Part shown: one piece after another, positions 1 to 4,363 of the stretch
Layout of the letters: each line of letters begins with the position of its first letter
How positions within the stretch are numbered: the stretch's first letter is position 1
From: Candidatus Brocadiaceae bacterium
GTDB lineage: Bacteria; Planctomycetota; Brocadiia; SM23-32
DNA: 5,769 nucleotides
Assembly (NCBI GenBank): GCA_003567495.1
Contig: PWZK01000248.1
Location: forward strand, 1 to 5,769
Direction of reading: 5' to 3'
Notes under the pieces: generated by a model
Told to the model about the DNA's origin: nothing
The model's database searches: none
The model's input: the letters and a program-made list of their open reading frames with translations, nothing else
Made by a program: the position numbers and the translations under genes

Positions 1-131
1 AACTTGAAAATAGACATGTCTCTGAGCAGAAGCGCTCCGACCTGCTTTTCAAACCGCAGCACACGCGCTTTTTGCAGCAAAAATCCGAACAGTATGCCGG
101 TGACCAGTCCCAGTATCTGTGCAGTGGTCAT
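1..131 (-). CDS. YeeE/YedE-family membrane protein, second half of split transporter (partial, cut by window edge)
   Basis: The first 43 codons are visible, starting at the ATG at 131-129, and the gene runs off the low-coordinate edge of the window. The peptide opens MTTAQILGLVTGILFGFLLQ, a hydrophobic helix of about 17 residues, followed by a basic stretch (KARVLRFEKQ) and VGALLLRDMSIFK. This opening is typical of the downstream partner in two-gene YeeE/YedE (DUF6691-like) pairs. Single-chain members such as the thiosulfate transporter TsuA fuse two similar halves; here the halves are separate polypeptides. The start overlaps the stop of the preceding gene as ATGA, and a G-rich stretch just upstream (GGGGGCGGGAAAG) can serve as ribosome binding site, so translational coupling is likely. 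Transport of a reduced sulfur species is inferred from the family; the remaining conserved residues lie outside the window. Confidence 0.8.
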   Translation of the reverse strand, partial: MTTAQILGLVTGILFGFLLQKARVLRFEKQVGALLLRDMSIFK

Positions 132-709
132 TCTTTCCCGCCCCCATTGTTTATTGTTATTTTACCGGTTCTTTTGCGATAGAAAAGATTTGCAACAATC
201 AGTCCGCAGCCGAAAAACATGGCCAGTGCCACGAAAGCACTCACCGACAGCTGCATCGTGCCGCTGAGGCCGTGTCCACTCGGACAGCCGCTTGCCATTC
301 TGGCGCCTATCATTGCAACAATGCCACCTGTGAACGCCCACAGCGCCCGTTTGAAGATCGAGGTGCCGACATATTCGCTCCAGAGCGGTGGCACTTTTTC
401 AAGACGGAAGCTTTTATCGGTCAGCGATGATATCAACGCGCCGAAAAAAATGCCGATAACCAGCATAAACTGCCAGTTCACGGTCACTCCCGTTCGTTCG
501 AAATATTCATTCAGCTCAACACGTTCCGCAGCTACAAGGCTTTGCAGAAAACCGGCGAATCTTACGAATGTGGTGGATGCGCCCAGATAACTGGTGGAGC
601 CAAGCAGCCGGGTGGTCGCAAAAGCTGAAACAACCGCCAGAATACCCGCCAGGCCTCCGGCTATATAAGGATTCCAACCTCCGTCCCGCGTCTTCAATTC
701 GATTTTCAT
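128..709 (-). CDS. YeeE/YedE-family membrane protein, first half of split sulfur-compound transporter
   Basis: This 193-residue inner-membrane protein has about five hydrophobic segments, near residues 15-35, 45-60, 80-96, 123-141 and 155-176. The family hallmark lies at 136-150: GARMASGCPSGHGLSG, with Cys142 and His146. In characterised members such as TsuA, conserved cysteines in similar positions relay thiosulfate through the membrane; that role is transferred here by homology. An extended polar stretch between the second and third helices (about 61-79) is probably on one face of the membrane. The start is ATG at 709-707, preceded by GGGAGAAAGG with suitable spacing. The gene follows the PHP gene after only 15 nt and overlaps the second-half gene as ATGA, so all three are probably one operon. 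The first 86 bp or so of its coding sequence recur at 2605-2690 as a broken copy. The exact substrate (thiosulfate, sulfide, selenium species or other) cannot be read from the sequence. Confidence 0.88.
   Translation of the reverse strand: MKIELKTRDGGWNPYIAGGLAGILAVVSAFATTRLLGSTSYLGASTTFVRFAGFLQSLVAAERVELNEYFERTGVTVNWQFMLVIGIFFGALISSLTDKSFRLEKVPPLWSEYVGTSIFKRALWAFTGGIVAMIGARMASGCPSGHGLSGTMQLSVSAFVALAMFFGCGLIVANLFYRKRTGKITINNGGGKE
623..708 (-). repeat. Copy A of the duplicated YeeE 5' segment (inside the intact gene)
   Basis: Bases 623-695 match 2605-2677 exactly over 73 bp at a constant offset of 1982. The match continues to 708 with two mismatches (696 and 700). Similarity stops abruptly at both ends: base 622 differs, and at the other end the ATG of copy A corresponds to a TTG in copy B, after which the leaders are unrelated. 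Both copies lie on the minus strand in the same orientation. Confidence 0.97.
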
Positions 710-724
710 TGGCGCCTTTCTCCC

Positions 725-1759
725 TTATTGTTGCATTTCAACTGTGGTTTCAACGCGAATGGGGCTTGTCCATGCCCGTCTTCCGTGTTTATCCTGCAGA
801 ACAACCGTCATGTAATGCTTCACGCGATACCCCTGAGTTGCAAAATCAAAGAAAAATTTTCCGGAATCCGATTTTCCTGCGGGCGGATAACTGCTGGCTC
901 CGCCCCACCCGCCTCCAACCGACCTGAAGTGACATGCTACACAGGGTGAACACGCTACCGTCATTTTACCTTTTTCACTGACGTCAATTGAATGTATCTC
1001 CGGACCTTCCGATGCATATGTGCGGCCCCTGCGCAGCGCATCCAAAATACTTTCAGGCGTCCGGTATTCAGCCAGCAGTCCGGTAAAACCCATATGCGGC
1101 ACGCCTCCCCACCCGCTTTTCCCGGCATCTTCATGCGGCCCATGTGCATCATCGCTGCCTACCGCTATAAGCCGACAGCCTTCTCGCAGCAGGTTGTGCC
1201 AGAGCTGATCGGCCCGGCCGGTGTCCGCTATTTTACCGCGCACATTCGAGTTTACCACCTCTATGCCGTCAAGCCCCGCCTCACAAAAAGCACACATTTC
1301 TTCCCATGTGTAAGCAGACTTGAAGGGATGTGCCAGTACGGTAACCCCGCCGATTTCTTTAATCCTGCGAATCATATCCGATATACTCTCTATGCGCTTG
1401 CCATTCTCCTGGCTGTTCGGAATTGCTTTTATACCTATCCCAAGAAGATGACCGCCACATGAAACTTCCGCACCCGGTATAACTATTATGTCTTCCACCG
1501 GCTCGGGGTACACTATTTTGTCGTGACACATGCCGCCTACGGCATCGTAGCCGAGGTCCCTGTAGAGCTTCAGCGCGGTAGATGGCCATTGCGTTTCCTC
1601 ACCCTTTGTCAGATGACAGTGGAAATTAGCGCGCATCCAGGTTCCCTTTGCCGCAAACTGATTGTAAACACAACCTTTGATCCGTATAGGTTTCCGCTTT
1701 TGCACACCTTCAATATCAAACGTCAATGCACCTGGTGTTTCCATTCCCACAGCCTGCAT
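725..1759 (-). CDS. PHP-domain metal-dependent phosphoesterase family protein
   Basis: This 344-residue protein is probably cytosolic, with no evident signal peptide or membrane helix. PHP motifs are visible in order: N-x-H-x-H (His47, His49), CHD (His79), GAEVS (Glu98) with His104 shortly after, LAHPF (His144), and GSDDAHG (Asp203/Asp204, His206). Together these make the usual histidine/aspartate cluster for two or three metals. The PHP fold covers about 44-255; the rest is a beta-rich tail. Family members hydrolyse phosphoesters of nucleotides, sugars or small metabolites, and the substrate here is not identifiable. The first 43 residues form an N-terminal extension before the metal site. 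Start choice: ATG at 1759-1757 has GGAG nine bases upstream, better than the next Met (residue 6). The transporter gene follows after 15 nt. Oddity: a Cys-rich patch at 270-277 contains CVACH, which resembles a haem-c motif but is probably chance in a cytosolic protein. Confidence 0.88.
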   Translation of the reverse strand: MQAVGMETPGALTFDIEGVQKRKPIRIKGCVYNQFAAKGTWMRANFHCHLTKGEETQWPSTALKLYRDLGYDAVGGMCHDKIVYPEPVEDIIVIPGAEVSCGGHLLGIGIKAIPNSQENGKRIESISDMIRRIKEIGGVTVLAHPFKSAYTWEEMCAFCEAGLDGIEVVNSNVRGKIADTGRADQLWHNLLREGCRLIAVGSDDAHGPHEDAGKSGWGGVPHMGFTGLLAEYRTPESILDALRRGRTYASEGPEIHSIDVSEKGKMTVACSPCVACHFRSVGGGWGGASSYPPAGKSDSGKFFFDFATQGYRVKHYMTVVLQDKHGRRAWTSPIRVETTVEMQQ

Positions 1760-1840
1760 TCTTTATTTCTCCGTATTAGAAGTTGAATCACATAATCAGA
1801 TTTCAACCATCCCCTTGTTCCAAAGACATAGCTTCTCCCA

Positions 1841-1853
1841 GCGCCGGCGGCGC
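1841..1853. repeat. Small GC-rich palindrome (5-bp stem, 3-base loop)
   Basis: GCGCC-ggc-GGCGC is the first of a series of short palindromes with 5-bp stems and 3- or 4-base loops in this intergenic region. It would fall in the leader of the PHP gene if transcription starts upstream. No T tract follows on either strand, so a terminator is not supported. Confidence 0.6.
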
Positions 1854-1865
1854 GGTATTCTAAAG

Positions 1866-1911
1866 CCTGTGACGGCGCGAAAGTCTGGCAGGACTGAAGC
1901 AGAGTCACAGG
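1866..1911. repeat. 46-bp inverted repeat with nested stem (possible structured leader RNA)
   Basis: The outer 8-bp arms CCTGTGAC (1866-1873) and GTCACAGG (1904-1911) pair perfectly. Inside, a 4-bp stem AGTC/GACT (1882-1885 with 1892-1895) closes a 6-base loop. The two sides between them are both 8 bases long: GC/GC can pair, leaving a symmetrical GAA/GAA internal loop that could form sheared G-A pairs if read as plus-strand RNA. The outer stem is nearly the same as that of the element at 2058-2105. It lies about 107 bp upstream of the PHP start, so it may be a leader structure, an operator or a REP-like repeat. No known riboswitch consensus was matched with confidence. Confidence 0.5.
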
Positions 1912-1933
1912 ACATGCCGTATACCACGATCGA

Positions 1934-1957
1934 GCACTGAAAGTGCGATATAATATC
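1934..1957. repeat. Two adjacent short palindromes, one containing TATAAT
   Basis: GCACT-gaa-AGTGC (1934-1946) is followed directly by the palindrome GATATaATATC (1947-1957). The second includes TATAAT on the plus strand and a similar hexamer on the minus strand. No acceptable -35 hexamer was found at standard spacing on either strand, so I do not call a promoter here. Confidence 0.45.
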
Positions 1958-1966
1958 AAGCTCACA

Positions 1967-1994
1967 CATAAAAAACACTTACATCTTTTTTATG
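1967..1994. repeat. AT-rich perfect 9-bp inverted repeat
   Basis: The arms CATAAAAAA (1967-1975) and TTTTTTATG (1986-1994) are perfect complements around a 10-base loop. The stem is AT-only apart from one C-G pair. It could be a protein-binding site or a weak hairpin; it lacks the GC-rich stem of an intrinsic terminator. Confidence 0.6.
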
Positions 1995-2020
1995 GAGCTT
2001 TGTTTATGATCGTCTATGTC

Positions 2021-2033
2021 GTCCCTTCAGGAC
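2021..2033. repeat. Short palindrome GTCC/GGAC
   Basis: GTCC-cttca-GGAC is a small hairpin of 4 bp. It is weak on its own and is listed because it belongs to the run of small palindromes between 1841 and 2588. Confidence 0.3.
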
Positions 2034-2057
2034 TCTCGCCTTTGTGCGTTTTCCTCT

Positions 2058-2105
2058 CCTGTGGCTTCGCTTGGCCCCATTCGGGGCTATGCGCTCCGCC
2101 ACAGG
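2058..2105. repeat. 48-bp nested palindrome, related to the element at 1866-1911
   Basis: The outer arms CCTGTGGC (2058-2065) and GCCACAGG (2098-2105) pair perfectly over 8 bp. An inner stem GCCCC/GGGGC (2074-2078 with 2083-2087) closes the loop ATTC. The outer stem differs from that of 1866-1911 at a single base pair, with both partners changed (A-T there, G-C here). Such a paired change suggests that the stem is what is conserved. It resembles REP-type intergenic palindromes. The 71-codon open frame that runs through it on the plus strand has no recognisable protein features and was not called. Confidence 0.7.
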
Positions 2106-2117
2106 CTATAATATATC

Positions 2118-2147
2118 GCGCTTCCAGCGCTTGCTTCGGTAGGCGCT
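2118..2147. repeat. Overlapping GCGC-stem palindromes
   Basis: GCGC-ttcca-GCGC (2118-2121 with 2127-2130) overlaps a second possible stem AGCGC/GCGCT (2126-2130 with 2143-2147). The two stems are mutually exclusive, since they share 2127-2130. The segment is bordered by ATATCG-like sequence on both sides. Confidence 0.45.
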
Positions 2148-2159
2148 TAATATCGTAAC

Positions 2160-2179
2160 ATCGACAACAAATTGTCGAT
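2160..2179. repeat. Perfect 8-bp inverted repeat with 4-base loop
   Basis: ATCGACAA (2160-2167) and TTGTCGAT (2172-2179) pair perfectly around CAAA. An A-run follows on the plus strand (2185-2191) but no T tract lies where a terminator would need it. A compact operator-like site or a mobile-element remnant end are both possible. Confidence 0.6.
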
Positions 2180-2195
2180 ATGCGAAAAAAATGAT

Positions 2196-2246
2196 GTCGT
2201 TTGCCGTTTAGTCGTAGCCGTTGCCGTTGTCGTTGTCGTTGTCGTT
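2196..2246. repeat. Hexanucleotide tandem array, GYCGTT type
   Basis: Five contiguous units lie at 2217-2246: GCCGTT twice, then GTCGTT three times. Three more degenerate units precede them (2196-2201, 2203-2208, 2211-2216) with 1-2 base offsets. This is a short tandem repeat outside any credible gene. It ends in TTTTAT, directly before the 15-bp inverted repeat at 2251. Confidence 0.85.
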
Positions 2247-2250
2247 TTAT

Positions 2251-2286
2251 TAATTCTTTTTCAAGCGAAGTCTTGAAAAAGAATTA
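2251..2286. repeat. Perfect 15-bp inverted repeat with 6-base loop
   Basis: The arms TAATTCTTTTTCAAG (2251-2265) and CTTGAAAAAGAATTA (2272-2286) are fully complementary around CGAAGT. This is the longest perfect palindrome in the window. The stem is AT-rich and no T tract follows on either strand, so a classical terminator is unlikely. It could form a cruciform or RNA hairpin, or be the paired ends of a collapsed element. Confidence 0.85.
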
Positions 2287-2352
2287 GTTCCTTTGTTATT
2301 GAATATAGGATATTTGTCATTCGTAATTGTCCTTCAGGCCCGACGGGCCGAC

Positions 2353-2401
2353 TCACCCGCCTGCCTGCCGCGCTGCGGCGCAGGCAGGTAGCCCCGGGTG
2401 A
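2353..2401. repeat. Long GC-rich hairpin inside the palindromic block
   Basis: An outer stem TCACCCG/CGGGTGA (2353-2359 with 2395-2401) stacks directly on CCTGCCTGC/GCAGGCAGG (2360-2368 with 2380-2388). A 6-base bulge lies on one side (2389-2394). An inner GCCGC/GCGGC pairing (2367-2371 with 2375-2379) is an alternative top. This is very stable as RNA or cruciform, and the strongest structure in the window by GC pairing. Confidence 0.75.
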
Positions 2402-2442
2402 CCGAAGGGAACCGGGGAAACCTGAGCACCACCCCGTACTGA

Positions 2443-2455
2443 GCCCCGACGGGGC
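2443..2455. repeat. Palindrome GCCCC-gac-GGGGC
   Basis: This hairpin has the same loop (GAC) and the same following bases (GACTCA) as the one at 2337-2349, in direct orientation. The stem's second base pair is swapped from G-C to C-G on both sides, so pairing is kept. Confidence 0.65.
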
Positions 2456-2500
2456 GACTCAAGAAAGGTGCTTGCCCTGAGTTCGCCAAACCTTTGAATC

Positions 2501-2513
2501 GCCCCTGCGGGGC
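2501..2513. repeat. Palindrome GCCCC-tgc-GGGGC
   Basis: This has the same stem as 2443-2455 with a different loop (TGC). It belongs to the string of 5-bp stem, 3-base loop hairpins in the block. Confidence 0.6.
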
Positions 2514-2539
2514 TCTGTTCTGTTGTTTGCACCCCTTTC

Positions 2540-2559
2540 CCCGGGGCTTGCGCCCCGGG
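2540..2559. repeat. 8-bp GC-only hairpin CCCGGGGC/GCCCCGGG
   Basis: The arms at 2540-2547 and 2552-2559 pair perfectly around TTGC. No T tract follows on the minus strand, the direction of transcription here, so Rho-independent termination is not indicated, although such a stem could still slow polymerase. Confidence 0.65.
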
Positions 2560-2562
2560 CTA

Positions 2563-2691
2563 TTAATCAGTCGGCCCTTCGGGCCTGACGGCAAACGAGT
2601 TCACAGCTGAAACAACCGCCAGAATACCCGCCAGGCCTCCGGCTATATAAGGATTCCAACCTCCGTCCCGCGTCTTCCATTTGATTTTCAA
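2563..2691 (-). pseudogene. Truncated 5' fragment of a YeeE/YedE gene
   Basis: Translated from the TTG at 2691-2689, the fragment reads M-KIKWKTRDGGWNPYIAGG and on to about residue 29. It differs from the intact protein (128-709) only at residues 4 and 5 (Glu-Leu changed to Lys-Trp) and in the start codon. After 2605 the match ends and the frame runs into the palindromic block, stopping at 2563 after 13 unrelated residues. An intact protein is about 193 residues, so only the N-terminus with most of the first helix remains. It keeps its own leader: AGGAGG (2701-2706) nine bases before the TTG, and a promoter at 2790-2818. A GTG at 2748 opens the same frame but has no Shine-Dalgarno sequence. 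Probably a broken paralogue or a partial duplication; a deliberate small membrane peptide cannot be excluded. Confidence 0.8.
2605..2690 (-). repeat. Copy B of the duplicated YeeE 5' segment
   Basis: This is the partner of 623-708. The first 73 bases (2605-2677) are identical and 84 of 86 match overall. The copies are direct repeats 1982 bp apart, so recombination between them would remove the PHP gene and the palindromic region. The low-coordinate boundary (2604/2605) lies only 16 bp from the right end of the palindromic block. Confidence 0.97.
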
Positions 2692-2700
2692 CAGTTTAGC

Positions 2701-2706
2701 CCTCCT
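2701..2706 (-). promoter_or_regulatory. Consensus ribosome binding site AGGAGG for the YeeE fragment
   Basis: On the minus strand AGGAGG is followed by GCTAAACTG and then TTG. This nine-base spacing decides the TTG start of the fragment. It is a better Shine-Dalgarno sequence than the one in front of the intact copy (GGGAGAAAGG). Confidence 0.7.
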
Positions 2707-2741
2707 GAAAATGCGTGAGAGTTTAACTTCCCATGCCCCCC

Positions 2742-2754
2742 CCTTCACGGAAGG
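2742..2754. repeat. Leader palindrome CCTTC-acg-GAAGG next to an 8-base C/G run
   Basis: This 5-bp stem with 3-base loop lies in the leader between the promoter at 2790-2818 and the AGGAGG. It overlaps a run of eight C (2736-2743; G on the transcribed strand), which ends just before an ATG-GGA-AGT-TAA mini-frame. A leader-control role is possible but unsupported beyond position. Confidence 0.35.
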
Positions 2755-2789
2755 AAAAAGCAGTCGTCACCGCGTAGCATAGCGCCAAC

Positions 2790-2818
2790 ATTATAACAGC
2801 CTGCCGGGCTCACTGCAA
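2790..2818 (-). promoter_or_regulatory. Sigma70-type promoter with extended -10
   Basis: On the minus strand the -10 is a perfect TATAAT (2795-2790), preceded by TGT, giving the extended form TGnTATAAT. A 17-base spacer separates it from TTGCAG (2818-2813), a modest -35. An extended -10 tolerates a weak -35. Transcription should start near 2783 and read through the leader hairpin, the AGGAGG and the YeeE fragment into the palindromic region. The nearest intact gene in that direction is the PHP gene, about 1 kb further on. The promoter lies in the gap after the RmlA gene. Confidence 0.7.
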
Positions 2819-2912
2819 AACTTATTGCATGAGTATTCGGTGGATTATGGCAAATTTCATACTTGCAGATACTTGCCGTGGTGATTCCACAGGCCTCAGG
2901 TACAGACCCATG

Positions 2913-3773
2913 TCACAGCATATCTATCAGATACTGACCGTATGGGCTACTACTCAGCGATGCGGCGGACTTCAGCACCTGCTCTTCGGTAAGCCAGCCG
3001 CTTTTATACGCTATTTCTTCCAGGCATGCTATCTTATACCCCTGCCGTTTTTCGATCGTCTCGACCAGCTGCGCCGCCTCGAGCAGGCTATCGTGCGTCC
3101 CGGTATCCAGCCAGGCGAATCCGCGTCCGAGGATTTCTACATGCAGGTCCTGTCGTTTCAGATATGCGTTTATGACCGAGGTGATCTCGAGTTCGCCGCG
3201 TGCCGACGGCCCAATTTTTTTCGCGATCTTTACGACATCGCTGTCAAAAAAATACAGACCCGTTATAGCGTAGGGTGATTTTGGATTCTCCGGCTTTTCT
3301 TCAACGGAGACTACCTGATGGTCGTCGTCAAACTCTATCACGCCGTATTCGCGGGGGTCTTTCACTTCATAGCCGAATATGGTGGCGCCTGAGGCCCTGG
3401 CCGCGGCTTCACGCAGCCTGGATGAAAAACCCTGTCCGAAAAATATGTTGTCGCCCAGTATCAGGCACACGTTGCTTTGCCCGATGAAATCTTCTCCGAT
3501 TACAAACGCCTGAGCCAGCCCGTCGGGGCTCGGCTGCGTGGCGTAGCTCAGGTCGATGCCGAAGTCGGCCCCACCCCCTAAAAGTTTTTTGAAAGAGTCC
3601 TGATCTTCCGGGGTTGTGATAATGAGAATCTCCCGAATTCCGTCAAGCATCAGCACCGACAGCGGGTAATATATCATCGGCTTGTCGTAAACCGGAAGCA
3701 GGTGTTTGGATATGCTCCTTGTTATCGGATAAAGGCGCGTGCCTGCACCGCCGGCAAGTATTATACCTTTCAT
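2913..3773 (-). CDS. rfbA: Glucose-1-phosphate thymidylyltransferase (RmlA/RfbA)
   Basis: The 286-residue cytosolic enzyme has the normal family length of about 290. It joins dTTP and glucose-1-phosphate to give dTDP-glucose and pyrophosphate, the first step to dTDP-L-rhamnose and related surface sugars. Visible motifs: the nucleotide loop [11 protein letters not shown] (8-18) at the end of the first strand, [17 protein letters not shown] (23-39), GDNIFFG with metal-binding Asp108 (107-113), REYGV (141-145), [10 protein letters not shown] (157-166), and [15 protein letters not shown] with the second metal Asp223 (216-230). The start is ATG at 3773, only 3 nt after the TAG of the ACT gene (TAGACAATG) and with a poor Shine-Dalgarno of its own, so it probably relies on translational coupling. 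The partner genes rfbB, rfbC and rfbD are not in the window. Its link with the two upstream genes is positional only. No convincing terminator follows. Confidence 0.95.
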   Translation of the reverse strand: MKGIILAGGAGTRLYPITRSISKHLLPVYDKPMIYYPLSVLMLDGIREILIITTPEDQDSFKKLLGGGADFGIDLSYATQPSPDGLAQAFVIGEDFIGQSNVCLILGDNIFFGQGFSSRLREAAARASGATIFGYEVKDPREYGVIEFDDDHQVVSVEEKPENPKSPYAITGLYFFDSDVVKIAKKIGPSARGELEITSVINAYLKRQDLHVEILGRGFAWLDTGTHDSLLEAAQLVETIEKRQGYKIACLEEIAYKSGWLTEEQVLKSAASLSSSPYGQYLIDML

Positions 3774-3776
3774 TGT

Positions 3777-4346
3777 CTAACCCGCATGTGAGCTGAAATC
3801 CACCTGGTTTGTGGCAAGGAAGATGTTTTCGTGCTGGAGAGATACGCTCATGATCTCGTCCCGCCACAAACCGCACAGTTCCGACTGCATCTGTTCTATA
3901 TGACAGGTTGCCGGCACCTGCAGTTCCGCGATCATGAGGAATCCGCCATCCTCCGCCCTTGCGTAGAGGTCTTCTATATTTACATTTTGACCGGCAAGGT
4001 AGCTGCTCACCCGCCTCACAACACCCTTCTGATCCGTGCCGGTTAAGGTAAGGATAAACTTTTCGGGGCCCGGTGCCGCTGGTTCGGCGCTCGTATCCGT
4101 TGTGCGCTCCCTCACCATAACATCGAGTTCACCGGGCTTGCCCATGGATTCAACGGCCCGCTTTAGTGCGACGGTATCGACCTTCTCTTCAAAATGTACG
4201 GAAAGGATAAGCGTAAAATGTCCGCTCATAACCGTCTGGCTCAGGGCATCGATGCTGCCCTCAATCCGCGCTACCGCCTCTGAGACCGCAGCTATGATTC
4301 CGACTCTGTCCAGCGAGGTTACAGTTATGACATAGTTACTTTTCAT
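3777..4346 (-). CDS. Protein with two ACT domains (GcvR/UPF0237-like)
   Basis: This 189-residue protein is predicted cytosolic. The first ACT domain covers about residues 3-80: YVITVTSLDRVGIIAAVSEAVARIEGS has the typical strand, D-R-x-G-I turn and helix. A linker rich in Pro, Ala and Glu follows (about 82-95), then a second ACT domain (about 96-172) with the equivalent turn at TDQKGVVRRVSSYLA. ACT pairs bind amino acids or other small ligands at subunit interfaces; GcvR is such a pair, while UPF0237 proteins usually have one domain of about 90 residues. No DNA-binding or catalytic domain is seen. Start choice: the ATG at 4346 with GAGGGGG (4365-4359) is preferred over an in-frame TTG at 4367 that lacks a Shine-Dalgarno. 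The Shine-Dalgarno overlaps the stop of the UPF0210 gene, so coupling is likely. Pairing with UPF0210 suggests a ligand-sensing partner of that protein; the ligand is unknown. Confidence 0.85.
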   Translation of the reverse strand: MKSNYVITVTSLDRVGIIAAVSEAVARIEGSIDALSQTVMSGHFTLILSVHFEEKVDTVALKRAVESMGKPGELDVMVRERTTDTSAEPAAPGPEKFILTLTGTDQKGVVRRVSSYLAGQNVNIEDLYARAEDGGFLMIAELQVPATCHIEQMQSELCGLWRDEIMSVSLQHENIFLATNQVDFSSHAG

Positions 4347-4363
4347 TTCTTGATATATCCCCC

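Larger units (their letters stand above)
2334..2588. repeat. 255-bp palindrome-rich block bounded by 20-bp inverted copies (MITE/REP-like)
   Basis: The left end (2334-2353) is TCAGGCCCGACGGGCCGACT. The right end (2569-2588), read on the minus strand, matches it at 19 of 20 bases. Each end is itself a hairpin (GGCCC/GGGCC), but the unpaired flanks TCA and GACT also match in inverted orientation, so the match is not merely the palindrome matching itself. Between the ends lie at least three more hairpins. Further long-range complements exist: AGCACC (2425-2430) with GGTGCT (2467-2472), and AAAGGT (2464-2469) with ACCTTT (2490-2495). No transposase or credible ORF is present. No clear target-site duplication was seen. 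It could be a non-autonomous element, a REP cluster or a structured RNA. Confidence 0.7.

Noticed and set aside
1926..1954. Plus-strand promoter at TATAAT (1949-1954)
   Set aside because: No -35-like hexamer at 16-18 bases, no extended -10, and no plus-strand gene downstream; the TATAAT is part of a short palindrome.
1943..2158. 71-codon plus-strand open frame in the intergenic region
   Set aside because: It runs through palindromic repeats, has no good ribosome binding site and shows no recognisable domain; its codons are dictated by the repeat sequence.
2334..2594. 86-codon minus-strand open frame across the palindromic block
   Set aside because: The peptide is low-complexity Gly/Arg/Pro-rich sequence from GC-rich hairpins, with no family resemblance.
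2859..2876. Direct repeat ATACTTGC twice, 2 bases apart
   Set aside because: Only two 8-base copies, and they lie about 40 bp upstream of the promoter's -35; an operator is possible but there is too little to support a call.
2875..2894. Hairpin after the RmlA gene as a terminator
   Set aside because: The stem (GCC-GTGG with one bulge) is weak and is followed by AAGTATCTG on the minus strand, not by a T tract.
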